Source: Hypholoma sublateritium FD-334 SS-4
Taxonomy: Eukaryota; Basidiomycota; Agaricomycetes; Agaricales; Strophariaceae
Length of the DNA stretch: 12,113 nt
NCBI GenBank assembly: GCA_000827495.1
Contig: KN817635.1
Location: 93,856 to 105,968 of the forward strand
Direction: 5' to 3'
Shown here: positions 1 to 9,599 of the stretch, in pieces
Numbering within the stretch: position 1 is the first letter of the stretch
Layout of the letters: every line of letters starts with the position of its first letter
Notes under the pieces: generated by a model
Databases searched by the model: none
What the model saw: only the letters and a program-made list of their open reading frames with translations
What the model was told of the DNA's origin: nothing
Position numbers and translations under genes: made by a program

Positions 1-12
1 TTGGGCAGTTGC
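1..12. repeat. Left copy of a 12-bp inverted repeat
   Basis: TTGGGCAGTTGC at the very start of the window is the exact reverse complement of 11555-11566. A 12-base match to a given sequence on either strand is expected about 0.001 times in a window this long. It may be a transposon terminal repeat, or a dispersed genomic repeat at which the contig broke. Confidence 0.5.
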
Positions 13-186
13 TGGTGTGGATATTTGAAGTTAGTTTGGCAACTTCCAATACTTGATAGATGAGATTGACAGCTACTGGTGCACCGGCGCATGCTTTCTC
101 CACCCTCCAGTTGGCGATTCCGTCGCTGTCCGTCGACATCGGGTCTGGGTGTGCAAGCTCTTCAAGTTACGTCAGTTCTTTCACAG

Positions 187-1217
187 ATGGAGCCTGACGA
201 CGACCGCAGATCCAGGGCTTTCATTCCGATGGTCTATATGTATTGTATGGATAGAAATTGCAAGTATGACGCTATTCTTTGAGGCATTTCGTGTGACGAA
301 ATCAACCTTGAGTACGGTCTCTGTCCCTGGTTGACTCTGATCTGGGACTTTTGAGCCGCGAATATTGAGTACATCTTATTGGGAATGTCTATCTCTCGTT
401 TTGTTCTCATAAATTTTACAACCGGTATCCAAGGACGTATATTCAACCGAAGCAATATCCTCTCTGACATTGGAAACTGGGAGCTTATTTCAGCCGTTGC
501 TAACTCCGTTGCTGGCCCTGAACTGGATACACATTTGCACCGTACTGCATCTGGTTTAACAAAATCAGGAAACAGGTCAGCTGGTTGATTATGCTGTTCT
601 AGGAGAAAGGTCATCAAATCTTGGGATGGCCCGTTGAAATTTCAGGTCTCTCAAGACGTGTCCTTTGTGATTCGCCAGGCCCGTCTGATTATTACCACCT
701 CAAAACCGTTGTAAGCTCCGAGTCCGAGTCTGACATGCCACTAGCAAGAGCTGTGCTTGTCCCCGTGTTCCTAGGTCCACTGCTATGCTATTAGCAACGG
801 AAATGACAGCGTTTGTTCCTGGTCAGGTAAAATGGGACTAGTAACATGCGCCTTAGTCAACTTGAATGAGGCCGGTGAGGGGTCAGGCTTGCAAGACCGG
901 ACTCGGAAGTTTAAGCAGGCATTCCCTTCTTATAAGAAGAGTTTACCCAAATTCCGTGCGTTATCTTCACTCCTTCGTGACAGCCTGACGGGCCGCACTC
1001 ATGACCCCCGAACTCCCTAGAACCGATGGCTCTCTGATCGCTACGGAACTTGTTTTCATAGACTCTTCTCCTATAAACATAGCGGGCCTACCGAGAGCTC
1101 GCGTCCTCAAACGTAGAGACAATCATTACATGCTTCCCCGTTCTCCTTCGTCGCCGACGTTAAATGTTAGAGGAAATTCTGGAATACCGGTAGCGAGAAC
1201 TCAAAAAGATTACATGC
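187..1217 (+). other. Candidate 5' exons or decayed 5' part of the 1274-2021 gene
   Basis: This stretch is not resolved into a confident gene. A reading frame opening at an ATG at 187, just after a good acceptor-like TTCTTTCACAG, runs to 710 but is broken by three in-frame TGA codons (280-282, about 340, 586-588). It ends at a consensus donor, GTAAGC, at 711. Joining to an acceptor at 774 keeps the frame into 775-826. A 44-nt intron (827-870) then leads to 871-976, and an intron 977-1061 leads to 1062-1217, all in compatible phase. The final link to 1295 would need the weak donor GTACCA at 1218. The predicted peptide is basic and has no family I recognise. It may be real exons, a decayed pseudogene, or chance. 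No start or full structure can be fixed from sequence alone. Confidence 0.25.
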
Positions 1218-1273
1218 GTACCAATGGCAAGTAGTGTATTATCTTTTTTTCTCCGCCGCATCAGATTAAACCA

Positions 1274-2021
1274 ATGTGGCCACTTTCTTTACAGTTTCCG
1301 TGCTCGAGGTGGAGCCTTTGCAACTACACCATACTCTTGGTTGGTGCGCCACTCCTCCTGGTATGCTACTCTTCCTTAAAATATCAAACTCCCACTCATT
1401 GCACCAACCTTTCAGCTCGTACCTTTGGAACGATCAAGGCCCCCTTATTTGACCCCTCGAAACGCCATGTCACGTCCTTTTCTCAGTTACATGGTCTGGA
1501 TATGCTACCTGCAACAGGTTTAGCTGAAAACGACTTTTGGAAGTTGTTTTCAAAGTGTCGTACCTGCCATCATCTAATGACCACGAGAACAATTCCATAC
1601 CATGTCTGTCCGGTCCCTGGTTAGTGTATGTTTCTCTCACTGGCGGCCAGCTTACTTATGAATTGTCTACAAAATAGGAACTGAGCCTAAGCTCCTTTTG
1701 GGAACTATGCTAAACAATGTTCTGCAGAACAAGGCTCACTTTATGTGGTTGCTTGACGCCCACAACAGTGACCATGCTGCTGGCGTCCCAGAGAATGTCT
1801 TTCAGTCAATATTTCACCTTTGCGGCCAGTGTGGGCGGTACATGACCCAAAGAGTCTCTCGCAACCATCATGAGCCTGACGTAGACTCGGACGATGAAAT
1901 AGGCTGTCTCACTCTTAGGTTGGCCAAAGATTTAGAAGCTGGAAGCACCGCTGAAAAAGTCAGCTTTAGAGTAACGGCCCAGGAGTTTCCCATGTTATCA
2001 CCCCTAGGGCAATATAATTAA
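1274..2021 (+). CDS. Hypothetical protein with two Cys-Cys-His modules (two exons)
   Basis: The gene is not recognised as a named family. Exons 1274-1619 and 1678-2021 join across a 58-nt intron (donor GTTAGT at 1620, acceptor ATAG ending 1677, CTTAC branch) into 229 residues ending at TAA 2019-2021. Without splicing the frame stops at 1622. Two segments share the pattern F-x3-F-x2-C-x2-C-x3-M-T-x-R-x4-H: C95/C98/M102/H110 (plus C112), and C164/C167/M171/H179 (plus H180). They look like duplicated small zinc-binding modules, one on each side of the intron; zinc binding is inferred. An acidic patch (DVDSDDE) follows the second module. The N-terminus is uncertain. The ATG at 1274 gives a hydrophobic leader that may be translated intron, because 1361-1415 has a good donor (GTATGC) and acceptor (TTTCAG). 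Removing it would join an exon starting at 1295 in another frame and imply more exons upstream. A role in DNA or RNA binding is possible but unproven. Confidence 0.55.
1620..1677 (+). other. Intron in the Cys/His-module gene
   Basis: 58-nt GT-AG intron with donor GTTAGT and acceptor AATAG. It interrupts a glycine codon after its first base and removes an in-frame TAG at 1622. It lies between the two Cys/His modules, so each module sits in its own exon. Confidence 0.6.
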
Positions 2022-2682
2022 GATCTATTTCCCCTCTGATTCTGACTGGGACCGAAATAAGCACTACAATCCGGGAAGCAATCGCGAATCAACTTGAAAG
2101 CTTCGCAAAGAATGTCAATTTATTAACTTGTGCTTACATCCAACTTGAAAGGTAGATTGGCCCTGAAATGGCCGTAGTAATAGGTATCCTAACAGTAAGT
2201 AGCGACTCCGAGTCTCCAACTTGAAGCCTGAGAGGCAGTAACTCGTGGTCACCCCGGCGGGCGAGCTTCCGAGTCAAACCTCTGCCGGGCCCGAGTTTCA
2301 AAATTCCCCTTTGAACTGAGGAAAAAATAAAATCCGTCTCGAATCGAGGTTGGGGGCCGAGGAAGCCGACTTACTACCGTATGATAATTGATAAAACTTG
2401 AAGCTTGGGAGTTCTAGAACTCACTCGCAGAAGCCTGACCATGATTTCGTTGGCTATTTTTGAGCCGGCCATGACGCCATGTGAAGAAATTTGCTCCGGT
2501 TCAGACTCCATCACAAGTGCTTGATGCCACAGGTGCCCGTGGACCGTGTGCGGCACTACTAGCACTCGTAGTATGGTACTGGTTAATCACGGTGTTGACT
2601 CTGGACTGAACGCGTAATCGGCTTGAACGTTCCTCGCGTCGAGCCTTGGTCCAGTACATCTGCACCAATTCTTGCCATCTTG
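2022..2682. other. Intergenic region with clustered AACTTGAA octamers
   Basis: About 660 bases without a convincing gene. The octamer AACTTGAA occurs here on the + strand at 2091, 2142, 2218 and 2395. The part around 2245-2300 is GC-rich with short inverted CCCGGC/GCCGGG arms. An open frame from 2599 runs without a stop into the next gene but contains no ATG before 2683, so an upstream exon or a longer first exon of that gene is possible. I saw no tRNA. Confidence 0.5.
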
Positions 2683-3895
2683 ATGCAATCCCCAACTCCT
2701 GAAGCTGCACTGATCGCCGATGACTCGGAATGCTTGATGCCTGGAGCTTGGATTGAGCAACCTCTGGTCCTGGCGGCCAGTCCAAGATTACTAGCTCGAC
2801 CTCCACTCAACGACACAGTTCCAGGTAAGTAATACATCTCCCCACCGCTTCTCCTAGTACTTATTGCGTATCATTATAAATCTACAGAATTGTCTGATAT
2901 GGCTTCAGGTATGTTCTTAGGGAGCGAGCCCGAATTTCTCTCACAAAACACTGTGGCAGCCCTCCCAATCGCAGGGTCGGTAGTCGCAGAAGTTCTATCT
3001 CCAGTGGTAGTCGCAGACTCGCTCCTATCTCCGGTCGCGGACTCCCCCAAGCTATCTCCACTCGCGGGGTCCCTCGGTTTCCCTCCAGTCGCTGAGTCTG
3101 TATCCGCGGTTGTGGATGAAAAGTACATTCCTCCAGTTGCAAAATTCGCTGCGCTACCTCCAGTCGCGGAGTCAATGTCTCCAGGCCTTGAAAGTCCTCC
3201 GAAGAAGCTATCCCCTCAAAGGTCGTCAATTTTGACTCTATCAGGAAAAACTATTGCACTCTATGAAATGGCCTTGTCCTCCCAGTACCCAGCCATGTTA
3301 GAAGACTTAGAAGATAAACTACAGAGGAGTTTATACGACCCAGGAGACAATGAGGTGGACGGTTCAAAAGTCAAGGTAAAGATGATTTGATGCTACCTAC
3401 GTGTACTGACTATATTGACTTTGTAACACACAGGACGATGATAATCCCTTTTCTTGTTTTCCTAAACAATACCTCACAGACCTCTTTTGTGAAGCCGTCG
3501 ATATCAAGGGAGTGCTTTTGGCAAGACACACCGCATTGCTTGTGGAACTAGGTTACCTTCTCGGTGAACTTACGGAAGCACTACGTACCTACGACCAAGC
3601 CTATTTAATTATGGACACCATCGACCACAAGATACTACACCCTGTGCAACAGGCAGCTGGATTGCGTAACTTGAACATCAATTTTGCAAATCTTCGGGAT
3701 TATCGCTCGCAATACAAACCGGAAATGGGTCAATCGTTCATAGAGAAACACAGTTTTTTGCTTGCAAGTCTGGAGCAATGTCTGGAAAACAATCAACACA
3801 TCGTAGCCAAAACCACGGTTTTTTTAGCTGATCCCCTGACTCTCAGGGCACCAGGTGGGCCAGGCTTGTCGCGCGTTCTGCCTTTCCAGCTATGA
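2683..3895 (+). CDS. Hypothetical protein with nonapeptide repeats (three exons)
   Basis: The gene is not recognised. Exons 2683-2824, 2888-3375 and 3434-3895 join in frame to about 363 residues. Intron 1 (63 nt) has the consensus donor GTAAGT and acceptor CTACAG. Intron 2 (58 nt) has donor GTAAAG, a CTGAC branch and acceptor CACAG. The start is the first in-frame ATG (2683), but the frame is open upstream to 2599, so an earlier exon is possible. Residues about 73-146 hold a degenerate repeat, roughly [LIF]-[SP]-P-[VIL]-A-[DEGK]-[SF]-x-x, in about seven copies, likely disordered. The C-terminal 150 residues are Leu-rich and look helical, with no catalytic motif I can name. Near the 3' end, intron-like signals at 3854-3889 (36 nt) and 3903-3962 (GTAAGC, CTGAC, GCAG) suggest a different last exon or an intron in the 3' UTR. 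The gene faces the same way as its neighbours and could be cargo of a transposon or a host gene. Confidence 0.6.
2962..3183 (+). repeat. Degenerate 27-nt coding repeat (PVADS-type nonapeptides)
   Basis: Within exon 2 of the 2683-3895 gene, units such as LSPVADSPK, LSPLAGSLG, IPPVAKFAA and LPPVAESMS follow one another, mostly nine residues (27 nt) apart, with longer spacers between some copies. At DNA level the core resembles CTATCTCCAGTCGCGGACTC. Copies have diverged, so the array is not a fresh expansion. Confidence 0.65.
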
Positions 3896-4144
3896 GCCAG
3901 TAGTAAGCAAATTGATATACATGCCATTCTTATACATAACTTTTCTGACCAAGGAATAGCAGGATAACTTCAAGAACGTCAGCATGCCCCTGGATAATCT
4001 TGGTTGGGCTTAGTCTGCGATACCCTGGCGACACAGAAGACACTTGTTCTATTACCATGCATCTTGTACGGCTTATTTTGTATCTGACTCGGAATATATT
4101 GTGTTTTTATTAGACAGTAATTTTACATAAATGAAGTATTATGA

Positions 4145-4591
4145 TTAGCAGGAAGCTTGGAGGATGCGCCTGAATGTGGGTTTGAAGGTCAGGGTCGCGG
4201 GCAAGGCCAGGGCCTGAGAAACGCCTGGGCCCGGGAGCCGGCACGCTTTGAAGGTGGCTGCTGACTCTCGGGAGTTGATCCCCAACTCGTTGAACTCGCT
4301 CGCTGTGAGACCACAGCGAGTAAGTCTTTCTCTGGCCACCTCATGTTCAGGCTGTGAAACCACAACCTGCCTAACTATTTCCACCTGGTCGCCCATAATA
4401 CTCTGAGTGATCATCCGAATCCAGCTCCCATCGAGCCCCCAGCACCCATTCTTCGAGCACCCACCGGGCCTTACGTGCCTGTCAGCCTGAGCTACGCGAT
4501 CCTCTGGTGCTACATTCCTTCGGAAGGCTACTAGACTGGCTATTTCTCTCAGCTGGGATGTATCTCTTTCAAATTGCATCAGGTCCCTCAT
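4145..4591 (-). CDS. Doubtful hypothetical ORF, 148 aa
   Basis: A single-exon minus-strand ORF begins at an ATG (complement of 4589-4591) and ends at TAA (complement of 4145-4147). The product has a hydrophilic, mixed-charge N-terminal half and a Pro/Leu/Ala-rich C-terminal half. I recognise no domain. It is the only long frame in this interval and is opposite to every other gene in the window. It could be a decayed gene, an antisense frame in non-coding DNA, or a short real protein. The hairpin at 4299-4320 lies inside it. Confidence 0.22.
   Translation of the reverse strand: MRDLMQFERDTSQLREIASLVAFRRNVAPEDRVAQADRHVRPGGCSKNGCWGLDGSWIRMITQSIMGDQVEIVRQVVVSQPEHEVARERLTRCGLTASEFNELGINSRESAATFKACRLPGPGVSQALALPATLTFKPTFRRILQASC
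4299..4320. repeat. Short perfect hairpin (9-bp stem, 4-nt loop)
   Basis: CTCGCTGTG, then a loop AGAC, then CACAGCGAG forms a perfect 9-bp stem. It is followed by TAAGTC rather than a Helitron-type CTRR end. It may be chance or a small secondary structure within the minus-strand ORF. Confidence 0.5.
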
Positions 4592-5017
4592 CCTGAGGCT
4601 CGCTGGAATTATCTCAAACAGCTGAATTCAAGCTTGGACCTCCTCAGTCTACTGTCATCAAAGCAAGTTCGCCAATCTCAAGTATGCTCTTCAGCCGAGA
4701 TATACCCTTTTGTACGCTTCATTTTTGAGGTTCCTTCAACTGCTAATGCTTTGTGTTAGGGACGTTTCAGAATTATTCATTCGAAAGTACCTGACTGCGG
4801 CGTTGTCAACGACACCGCCACCAACCGCCCTTAACATTCCTACCAATCGGACTTACGGCCTCCTTGGGCCCGTTGGAAGCTCTCAAAATGGTTCTGCAGA
4901 CGGTGGTTGAACAAAGCCGCACTGTAATTTGCGCTACCTTCCAACTCAAACTGGCTTCCGGCGGCGAAGCTAACCCACACTGGAGCCTGAGGGACCGGGA
5001 TTCTTAAGGCAGCTCCA

Positions 5018-8000
5018 ATGAACAAGGTTCTGCAATGTTTGGCCTGCGGTCGTACATTCGCGCAATCGAATGCGTATAGCATCCATGTGGGTAGCTGTCG
5101 TCCGCAAAGAAAGAGAATGGCCAGCGCTTTAGAGTTAGCCAAAGAGACATTCAAGAGGAAGAAAGCTCGCATTGCCTCAAATATGAATCCTCCCGAGCAA
5201 CTACAGCTTTCACCGTCCTTGCCTGTTGCAGGACCTTCAGTCCAAGTCAGTTACAGGAAGTTATCTTTAATTGCGTAGCTTTGCTGATTTTAAATTCAAT
5301 CGTAGGCAGAAACGATATCTATCAGCGTTTCAGACCATACTGAGGTTGAAAATCTGCTTTCTATTGCGGAACGTCGGCCTCGCCGAGAACGGCGCCTACC
5401 CTTGCGATTCCGAGACGACTTGCCTGTGCAATTACCAAGCCTACCTCCGTCCAGTGACATTCCACCGCTGGCTCCTGTTACTTCTGTTACCGAACCTTCT
5501 CGCTCCCAAGAGCTCCTTCAACCGACAGGAGAACGCCAAATATTGAAAACACGACATAATGCCTTTGGTCTTTTTCGACAGTATCACGCCATTGCTTTCC
5601 CATCGCATGACCCGGACTCCAAAATACAGCTATGCGACTTACTAAACACGGCATCTGACGTCGAGAAATCTGATCCTTCTGCACTCTTTCAGCCATACCC
5701 CAACAAAAACGCTTTCTTACTCGGGGAATGGTACTGGAATGGAGGATTACACAAAACGAAGGAAAGCTTCAAAAAATTAATAGACATTATCTGCGATCAG
5801 TCATTTGACCCCGCGGAAATCAGAAATCTGCCCTGGGACTCCCTTAACGAATGTCTCGCAGAATCTCCCGACTCGGGAGGCATGTGGCTTGACCAACCAG
5901 ATGCTGGATGGAGAGAAACATCCATAACAATGTCTATTCCCTTCCCCAAAAGAGCGCAGAACCCAGGCCTTCGGTCATACACATTTCCGCCATTCAGCCA
6001 CCGGAGTATTGTTTCTGTACTGAAGGAAAAGATGGGTAATGCAAAGGACTTTCCGCACTTTCACCTTGAACCCTACGAGCCGCGGTGGCAACGAAGAAAT
6101 ATGGCAGACGAAGAATCCACCAGAGTTCATGGAGAGCTATACACATCCCTTATATTTCTAGAAGCGCACGAAGAAATACAGGCGCTTGCGCCAGAACCTG
6201 GATGTTCCTTGCCAAAGGTCTTAGTTGGTCTTATGTTTGGCTCAGACAGCACTCATCTGACGGCTTTTGGGAATTCATCTCTCTGGCCATGTTATATGTA
6301 TTTCGGAAACGAGTCAAAATATCGCAGATGCAAGCCCAACCATAATCTTTGTAACCATATAGCATATTTCCAACAGGTATATTAGCTCTGTTCATTTTGA
6401 GAAGAAGTTCTCATGCACTGTGACCTATTTAGATACCGCCAGCATTCAAGGATTTTGCAGCTTCGCATATTGGAGGGAAAGGTCCTAGCGATGCGTTTAT
6501 GACACATTGCCAAAGGGAGTTTTTCCATGCACAATGGAAAGAACTTCTCGACGATGAATTTCTGGAGGCATATGAGCATGGAGTGGTGATAGAATGCTGC
6601 GATGGCATCAAACGGTGTTTTTACATCAGAATATTTGCCTACTCAGCAGATTACCCTGAAAAGTTCGTCTTGCTTCGCTGTCAGAAAAATATCTTCTGCT
6701 GACTTTATAAATCAGAGTACTTCTCAGTAGTATTCGTAACATGGGTAACTGCCCATGTCCGCGATGTCTCATTCCGAAAGATCGTACCCATCTCCTAGGA
6801 ACTAAACGTGACAAGAGGCAGAGAATTAAACTTGCACGAGTCGATGACCTACGTTATAAGGCAAAAATCTCAAGCGCCCGTGAAATAATCTATCAGAAAA
6901 AACATCCGGTCGACAGTGTACTTGTGCAACGCATACTCAAACTACAATCGTTGGTTCCTACAGAGGTATTTCCTTTATTCAGTCGTTGGTTGCAACACAT
7001 TCAATATTAATGGGACAGAACGCCTTTTCGAAGAAATTATCTCCCTTTGGATTCAATTTGTATAGCGTCTTTTTGGTTGACTTCATGCACGAAGTTGAGC
7101 TGGGGGTGTGGAAAAAGGTCTTCATCCATCTTCTCAGAATTTTGCAGTGTATTGGAGGGGCTACTGATAAGCTGAATAAAAGGTAAGGCCCCTTTTTCAA
7201 AGAATTGGATTGCGCTGTCTAATCATCTTGATGAAGGTTTTGTGATGTACCCACATTTGGTCGTGACTCTATACGGCGGTTTACAAACTGTGTATCGGAA
7301 TTGAAAAAACTAGGTGCCAGGGATTACGAGAATCTTCTTCAAGTATGTCGTTCAGCTGGATTTTCTGCTATGTCCTAACCGTCTCCAGTGCTCTATCCCA
7401 GTTTTCGAGGGGCTACTACCTGAGCCTCACAACACCAATCTATTGGACGTTTTGTTTGCCTTGGCCCATTGGCATGCTCTGGCCAAGCTTCGCCAACACA
7501 CAGATCTATCGCTTGCGGTCTTAGAATCAGCCACTGTCCAACTGGGAAAACTACTAAGGAAATTCCAAGCAGATACTTGTTCAGCATATGACACACGGGA
7601 ATTGGATCGCGAAATGGCAGCTCGGGTGCGCCAAACGGCAAGCAACTCCGCCGTAAATCTGCAAACTTCTGAGCAAGAATCAGCAGAGGTTGGGTCTGAG
7701 AACCAAAATCCTTCTACTCCTATCGCTCCCTCGGAGACTACGTCTGAGAACCAAAATCCTTCTACTCATATCGCTCCCTCGGAGACTACGGCCCCGAAAC
7801 CAGCAACTTTGAAACCTACAAAGTCTGCGGGCAGACAGCACAAGACACTCAATCTTAACACATACAAAGACCACTCCTTAGGAGATTATGTTGAATCCAT
7901 AAGGAGACATGGGACAGTTGATTCCTACTCGACTGAGTCGGTGAGTCATTCTTTCTGTCTGGGAAAACTGAAGAGATTAATCCATGAAATATTTACAGAT

Positions 8001-9389
8001 GGAATTAGAGCATCGCTCTCCAAAGTCACGGTATCTTCGTACAAGTCGTAAAAGCTTCGAAAAGCAACTTGGCAAGATCGAGCGACACCAAGCTCGTATT
8101 CGTCGAATCCGGCAGAGATTGAACGAGAATGGGAAAATTCAGGAGGTGCCGCTCCTGTGCGAGAAAAGCCCGGAGTCTTCGGCCTCCAGCTATCACATTG
8201 GGAAGACCCAAAACTTTCCTCTGGATCTAGCGACCATTGCAGGGGAAGCAGACACAAAATCCTCTGTGAAGGTATATAATTCTGCTATGCTCAACACAGA
8301 CTCGGCACTTTCTAATACTGACCCTAGGATTTTACCAAAAAGCTAAAAGAGCACCTACTGCCTAGGATAAGGGCGAAGCTCAAAATCAAGGATGATATTC
8401 TGGGATCTAGTCTTGCCAGTTCGACACAATCGCCGCAGATCTCAATTGTCATAAAAGGCGAACGCATCTTCAATCACAAAGTGGCTCATTTCTATCATAC
8501 CACATATGATGTGAGACGCTCAGAAGACGTAATAAACCCCAGAACCTCACATTGCGATGTCATGCTACTCTCCGATCTTGAACCCAATGAAACGAGCTGC
8601 GTAGACGCGGCGGTCGCCCATCCTTACCTCTATTGTCGCGTAATTGGAATATACCATGCTAATGTGGTGTATGTTGGTCCGGGCATGAAGGAATACAAAG
8701 CGATCCGCTTCGATTTCCTCCACGTTCGCTGGTTCGAACTCAATATTTCTCAAGGCCATAACTCTGATTGGGCCTCATTACGTCTCAACTATCTCTCATT
8801 TCCTTCGGAGACTGAGAAGGATTCATACGGTTTTGTGGATCCCAGCCTCGTTCTTAGGGGGTGTCACTTGATCCCAGCGTTCTCGGGGGGGAAACGTCAC
8901 GGCGAAGGAACATGGTTTGCAAACATGGCAAAAGACAGCAAGGACTGGAAGGGTTATTATGTGAACAGGTCTGACAAATTCTGTGGCTCCTTTCTCCTTC
9001 ACTAAAAACTTTTCAGGTTTGCTGATCGTGACATGACCATGAGATATCATTGGGGGCTGGGTGTTGGTCATACATATTCTCATGGTCGAGATGTTCGCTC
9101 CCAACAATACTCAGCCCCTGCAGAAGGCGAAGATCCCAAAGTCGCCAAAGATCCCGAAGTCTCTCAAGAGGAAGCTTCCGAGGCGGACCAGCACTCTGCC
9201 CAGGTTCCTGCTGCTTCCGGTGTAGATGAACCTGATGATGTATCTGAGCCAGACGAACCGCAGGTAGAAGAACCAGATATAGACCGACATGGTGCAGTGG
9301 GAGATTCGGACTCTGCTACAGATGATGAATCCAATGGCAGTGAAGATGAAGAAGAGCTCTTGGCATTACATGACATGTATAATCCATAA
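5018..9389 (+). CDS. Plavaka-type DNA transposase, ten exons, intact frame
   Basis: Large DDE-type transposase of the Plavaka family (KDZ-related basidiomycete DNA transposons), expected to cut and insert the element in the nucleus. Exons 5018-5245, 5306-6376, 6433-6662, 6716-6965, 7019-7182, 7237-7342, 7389-7940, 7999-8271, 8328-8968 and 9017-9389 total 3888 nt and encode 1295 residues with no stop or frameshift. The nine introns are 46-60 nt, GT-AG, mostly with CTNAY branches. The first ATG (5018) follows an in-frame TGA at 4988. Residues 7-27 form a C2HC finger (C7, C10, H23, C27), followed by basic nuclear-signal-like stretches. The core holds SDSTHLT (D390) and VDFMHE (D614), the likely first two catalytic acids; the third is uncertain (E690 in IPVFEG is a candidate). 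Other family motifs are FAYSADYPEK, the cysteine knuckle CPCPRC (522-527), DYVESIRRHG and RYHWGLGVGH. The C-terminal 75 residues are strongly acidic. Family recognition is from remembered motifs; element ends were not located. Confidence 0.92.
7695..7790 (+). repeat. 48-bp tandem duplication inside transposase exon 7
   Basis: Two adjacent 48-nt units (7695-7742 and 7743-7790) differ at one base (CTCCTATC versus CTCATATC). Each encodes 16 residues, SENQNPST(P/H)IAPSETT, so the duplication keeps the frame. It lies in a Ser/Pro/Thr-rich linker between the core and the C-terminal part of the transposase. Near-identity suggests a recent event. Confidence 0.95.
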
Positions 9390-9599
9390 ATCAGAGATAA
9401 GCTTCTCGCGCAGTCAGTGGGCACACTGCTAGCGTCCTAAATGAAACAGAGCTATAAGATATGCCACCCACCTCTTTCACAAAAACTGTCTACCTTAGGT
9501 TTACTCCATCCGCGTAAGTGCTGTGGTCGGCGCTAAACTAGGAGTGGCCATGTGTCTCACTTCCTTCCGCAGCGAGCGCAATGCCTAGACACGTCCCTT
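9390..9599. other. Gap between transposase stop and RPB1 fragment
   Basis: About 210 bases with no gene. It probably contains the 3' untranslated region of the transposase gene and, if the element ends here, its right terminus. No terminal inverted repeat matching the region before 5018 was found by eye. An ATGCCTAGA at 9582 could be a relic of the RPB1 start codon, but the sequence after it does not align well. Confidence 0.4.

Larger units (their letters stand above)
3896..5017. other. Mostly non-coding interval upstream of the transposase gene
   Basis: About 1.1 kb with no gene I can support with confidence. 3896-4140 is AT-rich and contains an intron-like segment (3903-3962) that may belong to the 3' UTR of the preceding gene. 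4145-4591 holds a doubtful minus-strand ORF, listed separately. 4592-5017 has only short frames, and an in-frame TGA at 4988-4990 closes the transposase frame upstream of its ATG. No clear promoter element or terminal inverted repeat was found. Confidence 0.5.

Noticed and set aside
2245..2300. Possible tRNA on the minus strand
   Set aside because: There is a faint B-box-like sequence (GGTTTGACTC), but no A box and no cloverleaf could be formed.
4299..4330. Helitron 3' end hairpin
   Set aside because: The 9-bp hairpin is good, but it is followed by TAAGTC and not by a CTRR end, and no Rep/helicase coding sequence is present.
7314..8051. Separate 245-aa gene
   Set aside because: It is exon 7 of the transposase gene with translated intron at both ends; splice sites and family motifs join it to its neighbours.
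8565..8759. Minus-strand ORFs across the transposase and other genes
   Set aside because: These are short frames antisense to recognised exons, with no motifs or family resemblance.
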